DNA of 5,409 nucleotides from an uncultured Pelagibacteraceae bacterium. Lineage in GTDB: Bacteria > Pseudomonadota > Alphaproteobacteria > Pelagibacterales > Pelagibacteraceae. Below are positions 1 through 5,409 of this stretch, one piece after another (position 1 is the stretch's first letter; the number at the start of each line of letters is the position of its first letter). The notes under the pieces are model-generated. The model saw nothing but the letters and a program-made list of their open reading frames with translations, had not been told where the DNA came from and ran no database searches. The translations under genes and the position numbers were made by a program. Location of the stretch: positions 1 through 5,409 of the forward strand of contig CACIOV010000042.1 of NCBI GenBank assembly GCA_902588335.1, read 5' to 3'.

Positions 1-1023
1 GAGCTAGACGTATTGCTTTCATCTGGCGAACAAGTTTCCTGTTCACTTTTGTCAGGAGCAATTATAGATCTAGGACTTAAAGCAAGATCATGGTTAGGTT
101 GGCAAATTCCAATTATTACAAATAAAAATCATACATCTTCACAAATAACAAAAATTAAAACTGATGAAATTTTAAATTTTATCAAAAATGGAGGAGTGGC
201 TGTGATTGCGGGTTTTCAAGGAATCTCAGAAGATAGTAGAATAACCACCTTAGGTAGAGGAGGATCAGATTTATCTGCGGTAGCAATTGCTAAATTTTTT
301 AAAACAGATTCCTGTGAAATTTATACTGATGTTGAGGGCGTTCTTACAACAGATCCTTCTATAAATGAAAAAGCAAAAAAGATTGAAAAAATATCATACG
401 AAGAAATGTTAGAAATGTCTTCTCTAGGCGCAAAAGTTATGCAACCAAATGCTGTTCAAGCAGCCATGATTGATAACATTCCAATTAATGTGAGATCTAC
501 TTTTTCAGAAAAAGCTGGAACAAGAATAATTTCTGAAAGCGAAATTGATCATAAAAAAGTAGTTACTGGTATAGCTTATTCAAAAGGCAATGCTAAAATT
601 TCTATCGTTGGAGTTGTAGATAAACCAGGTGTAGCAGCAGAAGTTTTTGAGCCAATAGGAAAAAACAATATTAATATTGATATGGTAATTCAAAATACTT
701 CTTTGGATGGAAAAAATGCTAACATAACTTTTACTATTAAACAGGAGGATTTAAATAAAACATTAAGTATAATTAAAAAAAGTAAAGAAAAATTAAATTA
801 TAATAAAATAACACATGATGATAAGCTCGCAAAAGTATCAATTATTGGAGCTGGTATGATAAGTGAATCAGGTGTAACTCATAAAATGTTTAGATCTTTA
901 GCAAACGAAAAAATAAATATTTTAGCAATATCTACTTCAGAAATAAAAATTTCTGTTTTAATTCGAGAAGAACTGACGCAACAAGCAGTAAAAACATTAC
1001 ATAAAACATTCGGACTTAACTAA
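1..1023 (+). CDS. lysC: Aspartokinase (aspartate kinase), 5'-truncated by window edge
   Basis: Aspartokinase phosphorylates L-aspartate with ATP, the first step towards lysine, threonine, methionine and diaminopimelate; it is cytosolic. The frame is open from base 1 (E-L-D-V, then LLSSGEQVS). The TTG at 13 is therefore not a real start, and by comparison with about 405-residue relatives some 65 N-terminal residues lie outside. The visible part has 340 residues. The kinase domain includes SSGEQVS near residue 7, the TTLGRGGSD motif at about 82-90, and EIYTDVEGVLTTDP at about 106-119. Two C-terminal ACT domains follow, starting near residues 197 (ISIVGVVDKPGVA) and 277 (KVSIIGAGM, then STSEIKISVLI). 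This is the usual single-function, feedback-regulated layout with no fused homoserine dehydrogenase. It ends in tandem TAA TAA, 7 nt before ispG. The family call is secure; allosteric inhibition by lysine and/or threonine is inferred from the ACT domains. Confidence 0.96.
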   Translation, partial: ELDVLLSSGEQVSCSLLSGAIIDLGLKARSWLGWQIPIITNKNHTSSQITKIKTDEILNFIKNGGVAVIAGFQGISEDSRITTLGRGGSDLSAVAIAKFFKTDSCEIYTDVEGVLTTDPSINEKAKKIEKISYEEMLEMSSLGAKVMQPNAVQAAMIDNIPINVRSTFSEKAGTRIISESEIDHKKVVTGIAYSKGNAKISIVGVVDKPGVAAEVFEPIGKNNINIDMVIQNTSLDGKNANITFTIKQEDLNKTLSIIKKSKEKLNYNKITHDDKLAKVSIIGAGMISESGVTHKMFRSLANEKINILAISTSEIKISVLIREELTQQAVKTLHKTFGLN

Positions 1024-1030
1024 TAAGTTA

Positions 1031-2128
1031 ATGAGCATTAGACCATTTAGAGATATAAAAAGAAGAAAAACTAAAAAGATTAAAGTTGGTAAGGTTGAAG
1101 TTGGTGGTGATGCACCAATATCAGTTCAATCTATGACAAATACGTTAACTACAGATGTAAAGGCCACAATTAATCAAATTAACGAACTTGATGAAGCTGG
1201 AGCTGATATTGTGAGAGTGTCTTGTCCAGATCAAGATTCTTCATTATCACTGAAAAAAATTTTGAAAAGTGTTAACGTTCCTATAGTTGCAGATATACAC
1301 TTTCACTATAAGCGAGCAATTGAAGCTGCAAATTCTGGCGCTCATTGCTTAAGAATAAATCCCGGCAACATTGGTTCAAAAGAAAAAGTTCAAGAAATTC
1401 TTAAAGCGGCAAAAGATAATAATTGTTCTATAAGAATAGGAGTAAACGCGGGATCTATCGAAAAATCATTGCTTGAAAAGTACAAAGAACCATGCCCAGA
1501 AGCATTAGTTGAAAGTGCGGTTAATAATATTAAACTTTTGGAAGATAAAGATTTTTTAAATTTTAAAATAAGTGTTAAATCGTCAGATGTTTTTTTATCA
1601 ACTAAAGCTTACAGATCTCTTTCAAAAATTTGCAATTATCCTTTGCACTTAGGTATTACCGAAGCAGGGGGTTTGACATCGGGAAGTATTAAATCTTCAA
1701 TAGGAATTGGAATGTTGTTAATGGAAGGTATAGGAGATACAATAAGAGTTTCATTATCAGCAAATCCTGTGGAAGAAGTTAAAATTGGATACGAAATATT
1801 AAAATCTTTAAATTTAAGACACAAAGGAGTTAATATTATATCTTGCCCCTCGTGTGCAAGACAGGGATTCCCAGTCATTGATACCGTTAAGATTTTGGAG
1901 GAAAAACTTTCTCATATTAAGGAGCCAATAACGTTATCGATAATTGGCTGCGTTGTTAACGGTCCAGGGGAAGCTTCCCAAACCCAAATAGGATTAACCG
2001 GTGGAGGTAAAGGTAGTCACATGATGTATATTTCTGGTTTACCTCATCATAAGGTAGCTAGCGATAATATAATTGAAGAAGTTGTTACCTTAGTTGAAAA
2101 AAAGTCAAAAGAACTCAGAAGCAATTAA
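1031..2128 (+). CDS. ispG: 4-hydroxy-3-methylbut-2-en-1-yl diphosphate synthase (IspG/GcpE)
   Basis: IspG reductively opens 2-C-methyl-D-erythritol 2,4-cyclodiphosphate to HMBPP, the penultimate step of the MEP isoprenoid pathway, using a [4Fe-4S] cluster in the cytosol. The 365-residue protein is close to the E. coli length (372). It starts with a basic stretch, then VGGDAPISVQSMTNT (about residues 24-38), typical of the TIM-barrel N-terminus. The C-terminal cluster domain has SCPSC with Cys272 and Cys275, then IIGCVVNGPGEA with Cys307 and Glu314. These match the known three Cys plus one Glu ligands, with the E. coli spacing. The insertion seen between the two domains in plant and some bacterial forms is absent. 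ATG 1031 is chosen because the family-typical sequence begins just after it; no Shine-Dalgarno motif precedes it. It lies 7 nt after lysC and 10 nt before prfA, so it is probably co-transcribed. Its place between lysC and prfA is unlike the ptsP arrangement of many alphaproteobacteria. Confidence 0.97.
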   Translation: MSIRPFRDIKRRKTKKIKVGKVEVGGDAPISVQSMTNTLTTDVKATINQINELDEAGADIVRVSCPDQDSSLSLKKILKSVNVPIVADIHFHYKRAIEAANSGAHCLRINPGNIGSKEKVQEILKAAKDNNCSIRIGVNAGSIEKSLLEKYKEPCPEALVESAVNNIKLLEDKDFLNFKISVKSSDVFLSTKAYRSLSKICNYPLHLGITEAGGLTSGSIKSSIGIGMLLMEGIGDTIRVSLSANPVEEVKIGYEILKSLNLRHKGVNIISCPSCARQGFPVIDTVKILEEKLSHIKEPITLSIIGCVVNGPGEASQTQIGLTGGGKGSHMMYISGLPHHKVASDNIIEEVVTLVEKKSKELRSN

Positions 2129-2138
2129 ATTAAAACAA

Positions 2139-3215
2139 ATGATTCCTATAACAAAAGTTAAATCAATAGTTGATACATACAATACTTTAGAAAAAGAACT
2201 TGCCTCAGGTAGTATTGATAAAAAAGATTTTGTTAAAAAATCTAAAGAATATTCAAGTCTTGGCGAGGTTATTAATGAAGCCAAAGGTTATTTAAGTTTT
2301 GAGAAAGAAAAAAAGGAGTTAGAGAAAATTATAGAGGATAAAGAAAGTGACAAAGAAATGGTTCAATTAGCAAAAAAAGAACTAAATGAACTGCTAGAAA
2401 AAAATGAAAATTATGAAAAAATTTTAAAAATTCACCTTTTGCCAAAAGATGAAGCGGACGCAAAAAATGCAATACTAGAGATAAGAGCTGGCACAGGAGG
2501 TGACGAAGCGGGTTTATTTGTAGCAGATCTTTATAAAATGTACGAAAAAGTTTGTTTAAATAACAAATGGTCATTTGAAATAATAAGCACATCAAAAAGT
2601 AGCGCGGGAGGTTTTAAGGAAGTTATTTTATTAATTAAGGGAAATAATATTTATTCTTTTTTAAAATATGAAAGTGGTGTACATCGTGTACAAAGAGTAC
2701 CCAAGACCGAAACACAGGGACGAGTACATACATCTGCTGCTACAGTAGCTGTGCTTCCTGAGGTCGAAGAAGTCGATATAAAAATACAAGAAAAAGATTT
2801 AAGGATAGACGTGTATAGAAGCACTGGAAGTGGAGGTCAATCAGTAAACACAACAGATTCGGCTGTTAGAATTACTCACATTCCCACTGGCATTGTTGTC
2901 ACCAATCAAGATGAAAAATCTCAACATAAGAATCGCGCAAAAGGTATGAAAATTTTGAGATCAAGAGTTTATGAAGCTGAAAGAGAAAAAAAAGATAAAG
3001 AAAGATCTCGAGATAGAAAAAATCAAATTGGAACAGGCGATAGATCAGAAAGAATTAGAACATATAATTTTCCTCAAGGAAGGGTTACCGATCACAGAAT
3101 AAATATGACTCTTCATAAACTTGAAGAATTTTTAAGTGGTGATGCTTTTGAAGAATTAAGTCAAAATCTAAGAATGCATGACCAAGAAATAAAATTGGCC
3201 AATTTAAAACAATAA
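2139..3215 (+). CDS. prfA: Peptide chain release factor 1 (RF1)
   Basis: RF1 recognises UAA and UAG in the ribosomal A site and triggers hydrolysis of peptidyl-tRNA. From ATG 2139 the protein has 358 residues, close to E. coli RF1 (360). An in-frame TTG at 2094 would add 15 residues and overlap ispG by 35 nt, and is less likely. The order is a charged, helical N-terminal domain (about 1-100), then RAGTGGDEA (116-124), then the codon-recognition loop P188-K189-T190 inside RVPKTETQGRVHTSA. The catalytic loop is GSGGQSVNTTDSAVRITH with Gly232-Gly233-Gln234, followed by the conserved NQDEKSQHKNRAKG and RTYNFPQGRVTDHR blocks. The PxT tripeptide marks RF1 rather than RF2 (SPF), and its number matches E. 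coli. The middle residue is Lys rather than the more familiar Ala or Val. Gln234 is the expected target of PrmC, encoded 1 nt downstream. No Shine-Dalgarno motif is visible. Confidence 0.97.
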   Translation: MIPITKVKSIVDTYNTLEKELASGSIDKKDFVKKSKEYSSLGEVINEAKGYLSFEKEKKELEKIIEDKESDKEMVQLAKKELNELLEKNENYEKILKIHLLPKDEADAKNAILEIRAGTGGDEAGLFVADLYKMYEKVCLNNKWSFEIISTSKSSAGGFKEVILLIKGNNIYSFLKYESGVHRVQRVPKTETQGRVHTSAATVAVLPEVEEVDIKIQEKDLRIDVYRSTGSGGQSVNTTDSAVRITHIPTGIVVTNQDEKSQHKNRAKGMKILRSRVYEAEREKKDKERSRDRKNQIGTGDRSERIRTYNFPQGRVTDHRINMTLHKLEEFLSGDAFEELSQNLRMHDQEIKLANLKQ

Positions 3216-3216
3216 A

Positions 3217-4065
3217 ATGATTTTAGAAGAAACAATTAACAAAGCATCACAAATTCTTAAAAATCATAATATTCATTCGCATGAATTAGATGCTCAAATA
3301 ATTCTTTCTGAAATTATGGGTGTAAAAAAAGAATACTTAATTACAAACAATAAAACAATTATTTCAAAAAAAACTATAGAAAAATACGATATTGCAATTA
3401 AGCGAAGGATTAAACGAGAACCTGTTGCTTATATAACAGGAAAAAGAGAATTTTGGAGTGAAGATTTTTTAGTAAATCGCAACACTCTCATTCCAAGGCC
3501 AGAAACAGAGCTTTTAATTTATAAAATAATTAGTTTTTTTAAAAATAAAACAATAAATATCTTAGATATTGGCACAGGATCAGGATGCATATTATTATCA
3601 ATATTAAAGGAATTAAATTCTTCAAGAGGAATAGGTATTGATATTTCGGCAAAAGCAATCCAGATGGCTAAAATAAATTCAAAGAATCTTAATTTAATTA
3701 ATCGTTCAAATTTTAAAGTTTTTGACCTAAGCAAGTTTAATATCGGAAAATATGATTTAATTGTATCTAATCCACCATACATTCCATCAAAAAATATAAA
3801 AAATTTAAGCAAGGATATAATAAATTATGAACCTAAAACCGCTATAGATGGAGGACCTAATGGTCTTGACCTGATAAAAAAAGTTATTTATAAGTCTAAC
3901 CATCTCTTAAAAAAACACGGATTGCTCGCTTTAGAAATTGGATTTGATCAATATAAAGAAGTTTCTAGTATATTAAGAAGATCCGGATTTAGAGAAATTG
4001 ATAAAGAATACGATTATAATCGTAATGTGCGTTGTATAATAAGCACAAGATTAAGCGTTTTTTGA
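3217..4065 (+). CDS. prmC: Release factor glutamine N5-methyltransferase (PrmC/HemK)
   Basis: PrmC uses S-adenosylmethionine to methylate the side-chain amide of the GGQ glutamine in RF1 and RF2, which speeds termination. The 282 residues match the usual length of about 275-290. An N-terminal helical substrate-binding domain (about 1-75) leads into REFWSEDFLVN and LIPRPETELL, a hallmark of the family. The Rossmann methyltransferase core has the SAM-binding DIGTGSG at 117-123 and the catalytic SNPPYIP with Asn185-Pro-Pro-Tyr188, which holds the glutamine amide. The later block YEPKTAIDGGPNGLDL is also typical. ATG 3217 lies 1 nt after the prfA stop, so the two genes are almost certainly translationally linked, and the enzyme sits beside its substrate. 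The gene ends in TGA, so UGA appears to be a normal stop here. The older name HemK reflects a disproved haem role. Confidence 0.97.
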   Translation: MILEETINKASQILKNHNIHSHELDAQIILSEIMGVKKEYLITNNKTIISKKTIEKYDIAIKRRIKREPVAYITGKREFWSEDFLVNRNTLIPRPETELLIYKIISFFKNKTINILDIGTGSGCILLSILKELNSSRGIGIDISAKAIQMAKINSKNLNLINRSNFKVFDLSKFNIGKYDLIVSNPPYIPSKNIKNLSKDIINYEPKTAIDGGPNGLDLIKKVIYKSNHLLKKHGLLALEIGFDQYKEVSSILRRSGFREIDKEYDYNRNVRCIISTRLSVF

Positions 4066-4083
4066 ATTTTTAAAATAATTATT

Positions 4084-4113
4084 TTGACAAATTAAATTAT
4101 TAATGAATAAGAT
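4084..4113 (+). promoter_or_regulatory. Candidate sigma70-type promoter for the DUF4167 gene
   Basis: The 89-nt gap after prmC contains an exact TTGACA (-35 consensus) at 4084-4089. After an 18-nt spacer comes TAAGAT at 4108-4113, which matches four of six bases of the -10 consensus. This would start transcription about 35 nt before the ATG at 4155. A perfect AT palindrome (aaaataattatttt, 4072-4085) overlaps its upstream edge. In DNA this AT-rich, -10-like words are common, so the exact TTGACA carries most of the weight. The gap is the only sizeable break between + strand genes in the window, which agrees with a new transcription unit. The call is inference from sequence only. Confidence 0.4.
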
Positions 4114-4154
4114 GAAGTAGAATTCTATATTAATTAGATATTTCAATAAAATAT

Positions 4155-4559
4155 ATGTTTCAAAGAAAAACAAGAAGATTTAGACGACGGCAAAACGATA
4201 GGGGTGGCTTCTCTCATAACAATGGTGGTGCTCAAGCAAGGTTAAGATCAAATTCGTTTTCAAATGGCCAATCAAGAAATAAATTTAGGCCACCACTAAG
4301 TGCAGAAAAATTATTTGAAAAATATAATGCTTTAGCAAAAGAAGCTATGTCTTCGGGGGACAAAACTTTATCTGAAAATTATCTTCAGCACGCAGATCAT
4401 TTCATGAGAATCATAGAGGATAGAAATAAAAATCAAAACCAACGCAAACCTGATATTATTTCTAAACCGGCCGAAGATGATAAACAGTTATCTCAAAAAA
4501 AAGATATTAACCAAGATAAAGTCGAAGGTAACGACAGCGTTACCAATAATAAAAAATAA
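4155..4559 (+). CDS. DUF4167 domain-containing protein (small, basic, function unknown)
   Basis: A 134-residue protein in three parts. Residues 1-43 are rich in Arg, Asn, Gln and Gly (for example RKTRRFRRRQNDRGG), resemble disordered RNA-binding tails, and suggest nucleic-acid contact. Residues about 44-88 form the conserved helical core with AEKLFEKYNALAKEA, SSGDKTLSENYLQHADHF and MRII, which I recognise as the DUF4167 signature found across Alphaproteobacteria. Residues 89-134 are a hydrophilic Lys/Asp/Asn/Gln tail of low complexity with no visible motif. There is no signal peptide or membrane segment, so it is probably cytosolic. ATG 4155 gives the expected basic N-terminus; no Shine-Dalgarno is visible. 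In many alphaproteobacteria this family lies just after prmC, often followed by clpB. Here the prmC link is kept, but an M23 peptidase gene converges on it instead. A role in RNA or ribosome biology is only a guess from composition and context. Confidence 0.9.
   Translation: MFQRKTRRFRRRQNDRGGFSHNNGGAQARLRSNSFSNGQSRNKFRPPLSAEKLFEKYNALAKEAMSSGDKTLSENYLQHADHFMRIIEDRNKNQNQRKPDIISKPAEDDKQLSQKKDINQDKVEGNDSVTNNKK
4527..4544. repeat. Perfect 7-bp inverted repeat (stem-loop) at the convergent gene junction
   Basis: GGTAACG (4527-4533) and CGTTACC (4538-4544) are perfect reverse complements separated by the 4-nt loop ACAG. The stem lies inside the last codons of the DUF4167 gene, 15 nt before its stop triplet and 28 nt from the last base of the convergent peptidase gene. 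It has four G-C pairs in a very AT-rich setting. No uninterrupted U-tract follows on either strand: the + strand continues aataataaaaaataatttt and the - strand continues ttcgactttatc. It is therefore not a standard intrinsic terminator. A weak terminator or an mRNA 3'-end stabiliser are options; chance is also possible. Confidence 0.55.
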
Positions 4560-4566
4560 TTTTACT

Positions 4567-4582
4567 AAAAATTTAATTTTTT
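4567..4582 (+). terminator. Weak AT-only stem with T-run, possible + strand terminator
   Basis: AAAAAT (4567-4572), loop TTA (4573-4575) and ATTTTT (4576-4581) can pair as a 6-bp stem, with one more T after it. The loop is the complement of the peptidase stop codon, and the element lies 8 nt past the DUF4167 stop. The stem contains no G-C pairs and would be thermally weak, and such A-run/T-run pairs arise easily in this base composition. Its position right after a gene end and at a tail-to-tail junction is the main support. Confidence 0.25.
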
Positions 4583-5409
4583 CTAGCGAGAATTTCAGCG
4601 ATTAGTACGTCAGTTTTAATTCGATGAATTTCAAATTCTGTTCGTTCTTTATCTTTTAATACTTTACCTGATGGCAGTTTTAATGTTTGAGAATTTACTT
4701 TTTTTCCATTCACAATAACTTCATAATGTAGATGAGGGCCAGTGGACATTCCAGTTGATCCTACATACCCAATAATTTGTCCTTGTCTGACTTTTTTTCC
4801 CACCTTCATTCCCGCGGCAAAATTTTTCATGTGAGCATATACAGTTTCGTAAGTAGAGTTATGTTTTATTTTTATGCAATTTCCTCCACCACCACACCAT
4901 TTTGCTCTAGTAATAGTTCCGCTTCCCGAAGCCATAATGGGAGTTCCCATTGGCGCAGCAAAATCAGTTCCAGTGTGCATTTTGTTAAAACCTTGTATAG
5001 GATGTTTTCTCATACCAAACGGAGAAGATAATCTTGCTCCATTAATTGGTGTCTTCATTAAAGCTTTCTCAACACTTTTTCCATTTACATCAAAATATCC
5101 ATAGTCTTTATCATCTCCGAATTTGTAAAGCGTAATTTCTCTTCCATTTACAGACATGTGAGCATAATGTATGGCTCCACCTTTTATATATTCGCCATTT
5201 TCATCAAAATATTTTTCATAAAGAATTTTAAAGTAATCGTTTTTTCGAATGTCTCTTTGAAAATCAATTTCAAATCCAAAAATTCTAGCAAATTCAATAA
5301 TTGTATCAGGGTTTATGTCAGCTTCCATAGCAGAGGAATAGAGATTTTTTTTAATTGTATTTTCTGATAGAACTTTTTTCTTATAAAGTTTTGTAATAAT
5401 TTTTTTTGA
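4573..5409 (-). CDS. M23-family peptidoglycan metalloendopeptidase (LytM/MepM-like), 5'-truncated by window edge
   Basis: M23 enzymes are zinc peptidases that cut peptidoglycan cross-links in the periplasm to allow wall growth or daughter-cell separation. The frame stays open from the TAA at 4573 to the right edge, giving 278 visible residues. The ATG at 5328 is probably internal, because the 27 codons before it (including NLYSSAMEADINPD) fit the MepM/Csd3-like domain that precedes the peptidase. That domain continues through IDFQRDIRKNDYF to about residue 115. The catalytic domain follows: SSPFGMRKHP, then HTGTD with His145 and Asp149, YAH with His193, and GPHLHYEV with His226 and His228, so the zinc-ligand HxxxD and HxH motifs are complete. 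Cys172 and Cys178 flank a GGGGN loop and could form a disulfide. The signal peptide or membrane anchor would be outside the window. Family is certain; whether it is an active hydrolase in vivo and which bond it cuts are inferred. Confidence 0.93.
   Translation of the reverse strand, partial: SKKIITKLYKKKVLSENTIKKNLYSSAMEADINPDTIIEFARIFGFEIDFQRDIRKNDYFKILYEKYFDENGEYIKGGAIHYAHMSVNGREITLYKFGDDKDYGYFDVNGKSVEKALMKTPINGARLSSPFGMRKHPIQGFNKMHTGTDFAAPMGTPIMASGSGTITRAKWCGGGGNCIKIKHNSTYETVYAHMKNFAAGMKVGKKVRQGQIIGYVGSTGMSTGPHLHYEVIVNGKKVNSQTLKLPSGKVLKDKERTEFEIHRIKTDVLIAEILARKN

Noticed and set aside
500..600. Possible internal start for a separate aspartokinase beta (regulatory) subunit, as known in Bacillus and Corynebacterium
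   Set aside because: No ATG, GTG or TTG with a plausible ribosome site lies just before the first ACT domain in the reading frame.
1636..1878. Open frame of 80 codons on the - strand inside ispG
   Set aside because: It lies fully opposite a conserved ispG segment, resembles no family I know and has no independent support; it is a shadow frame.
2094..2138. Longer prfA start at TTG 2094, overlapping ispG by 35 nt
   Set aside because: The extra 15 residues are Lys-rich and encoded within the ispG 3' end. ATG 2139 gives 358 residues and puts PxT at 188-190, as in E. coli RF1.
2329..2595. Open frame of 88 codons on the - strand inside prfA
   Set aside because: Its Leu/Phe-rich, membrane-like composition is what the complement of Lys/Glu-rich coding sequence produces; the + strand gene is certain.
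2676..2702. Repeated gtac words in prfA (gtacatcgtgtac, then agagtac)
   Set aside because: They encode the conserved VHRVQRVP stretch and form no regular array or convincing palindrome.
3519..3812. Open frame of 97 codons on the - strand inside prmC
   Set aside because: It runs opposite the SAM-binding and NPPY motifs of prmC and shows no family resemblance.
4061..4100. UGA reassignment or read-through at the end of prmC
   Set aside because: The protein already has full family length at this TGA, read-through would add only nine codons before TAA, and Trp is encoded by TGG elsewhere.
4777..5367. Three short + strand open frames (69-84 codons) opposite the M23 gene
   Set aside because: They overlap one another and lie opposite conserved peptidase motifs; they are frame shadows.
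5346..5409. A/T homopolymer runs near the right edge as phase-variation tracts in the M23 gene
   Set aside because: Runs of 7-8 are common in such AT-rich coding sequence, and the reading frame is intact across them.

Overview
The window is AT-rich (roughly 30% G+C by eye) and gene-dense. It carries six protein genes: five on the + strand and one converging on the - strand. The DUF4167 gene (a family known essentially from Alphaproteobacteria), the grouping of lysC, prfA and prmC, the low G+C and the very short spacers all suggest an AT-rich, streamlined alphaproteobacterium. A SAR11/Pelagibacterales-like marine lineage or a relative fits best; this is inference, since no rRNA or other phylogenetic marker was checked.

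Positions 1-4065 look like one transcription unit. It holds the 3' part of an aspartokinase gene (lysC, cut by the left edge), then ispG (MEP isoprenoid pathway), prfA (release factor 1) and prmC (methyltransferase for the release-factor GGQ glutamine). The spacers are 7, 10 and 1 nt. The enzyme PrmC and its substrate RF1 are adjacent, and every catalytic motif examined is intact. lysC and ispG are metabolic genes not functionally tied to translation termination, so their place here is probably co-transcription of housekeeping genes.

Positions 4066-4154 are an AT-rich gap with a plausible sigma70-type promoter. It precedes a small gene for a DUF4167 protein with a basic, Arg/Gly/Asn-rich N-terminus (4155-4559). 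This gene ends 13 nt from the end of a convergent - strand gene for an M23 (LytM/MepM-type) peptidoglycan endopeptidase, whose N-terminus lies beyond the right edge. A perfect 7-bp GC-containing stem-loop sits in the last codons of the DUF4167 gene, next to this tail-to-tail junction.

I see no tRNA, rRNA, CRISPR array, insertion sequence, phage gene or toxin-antitoxin pair. The window reads as ordinary core genome. I found no convincing new system, only small points worth checking: the junction hairpin, the DUF4167 protein, the lack of Shine-Dalgarno sites, and the local gene order.
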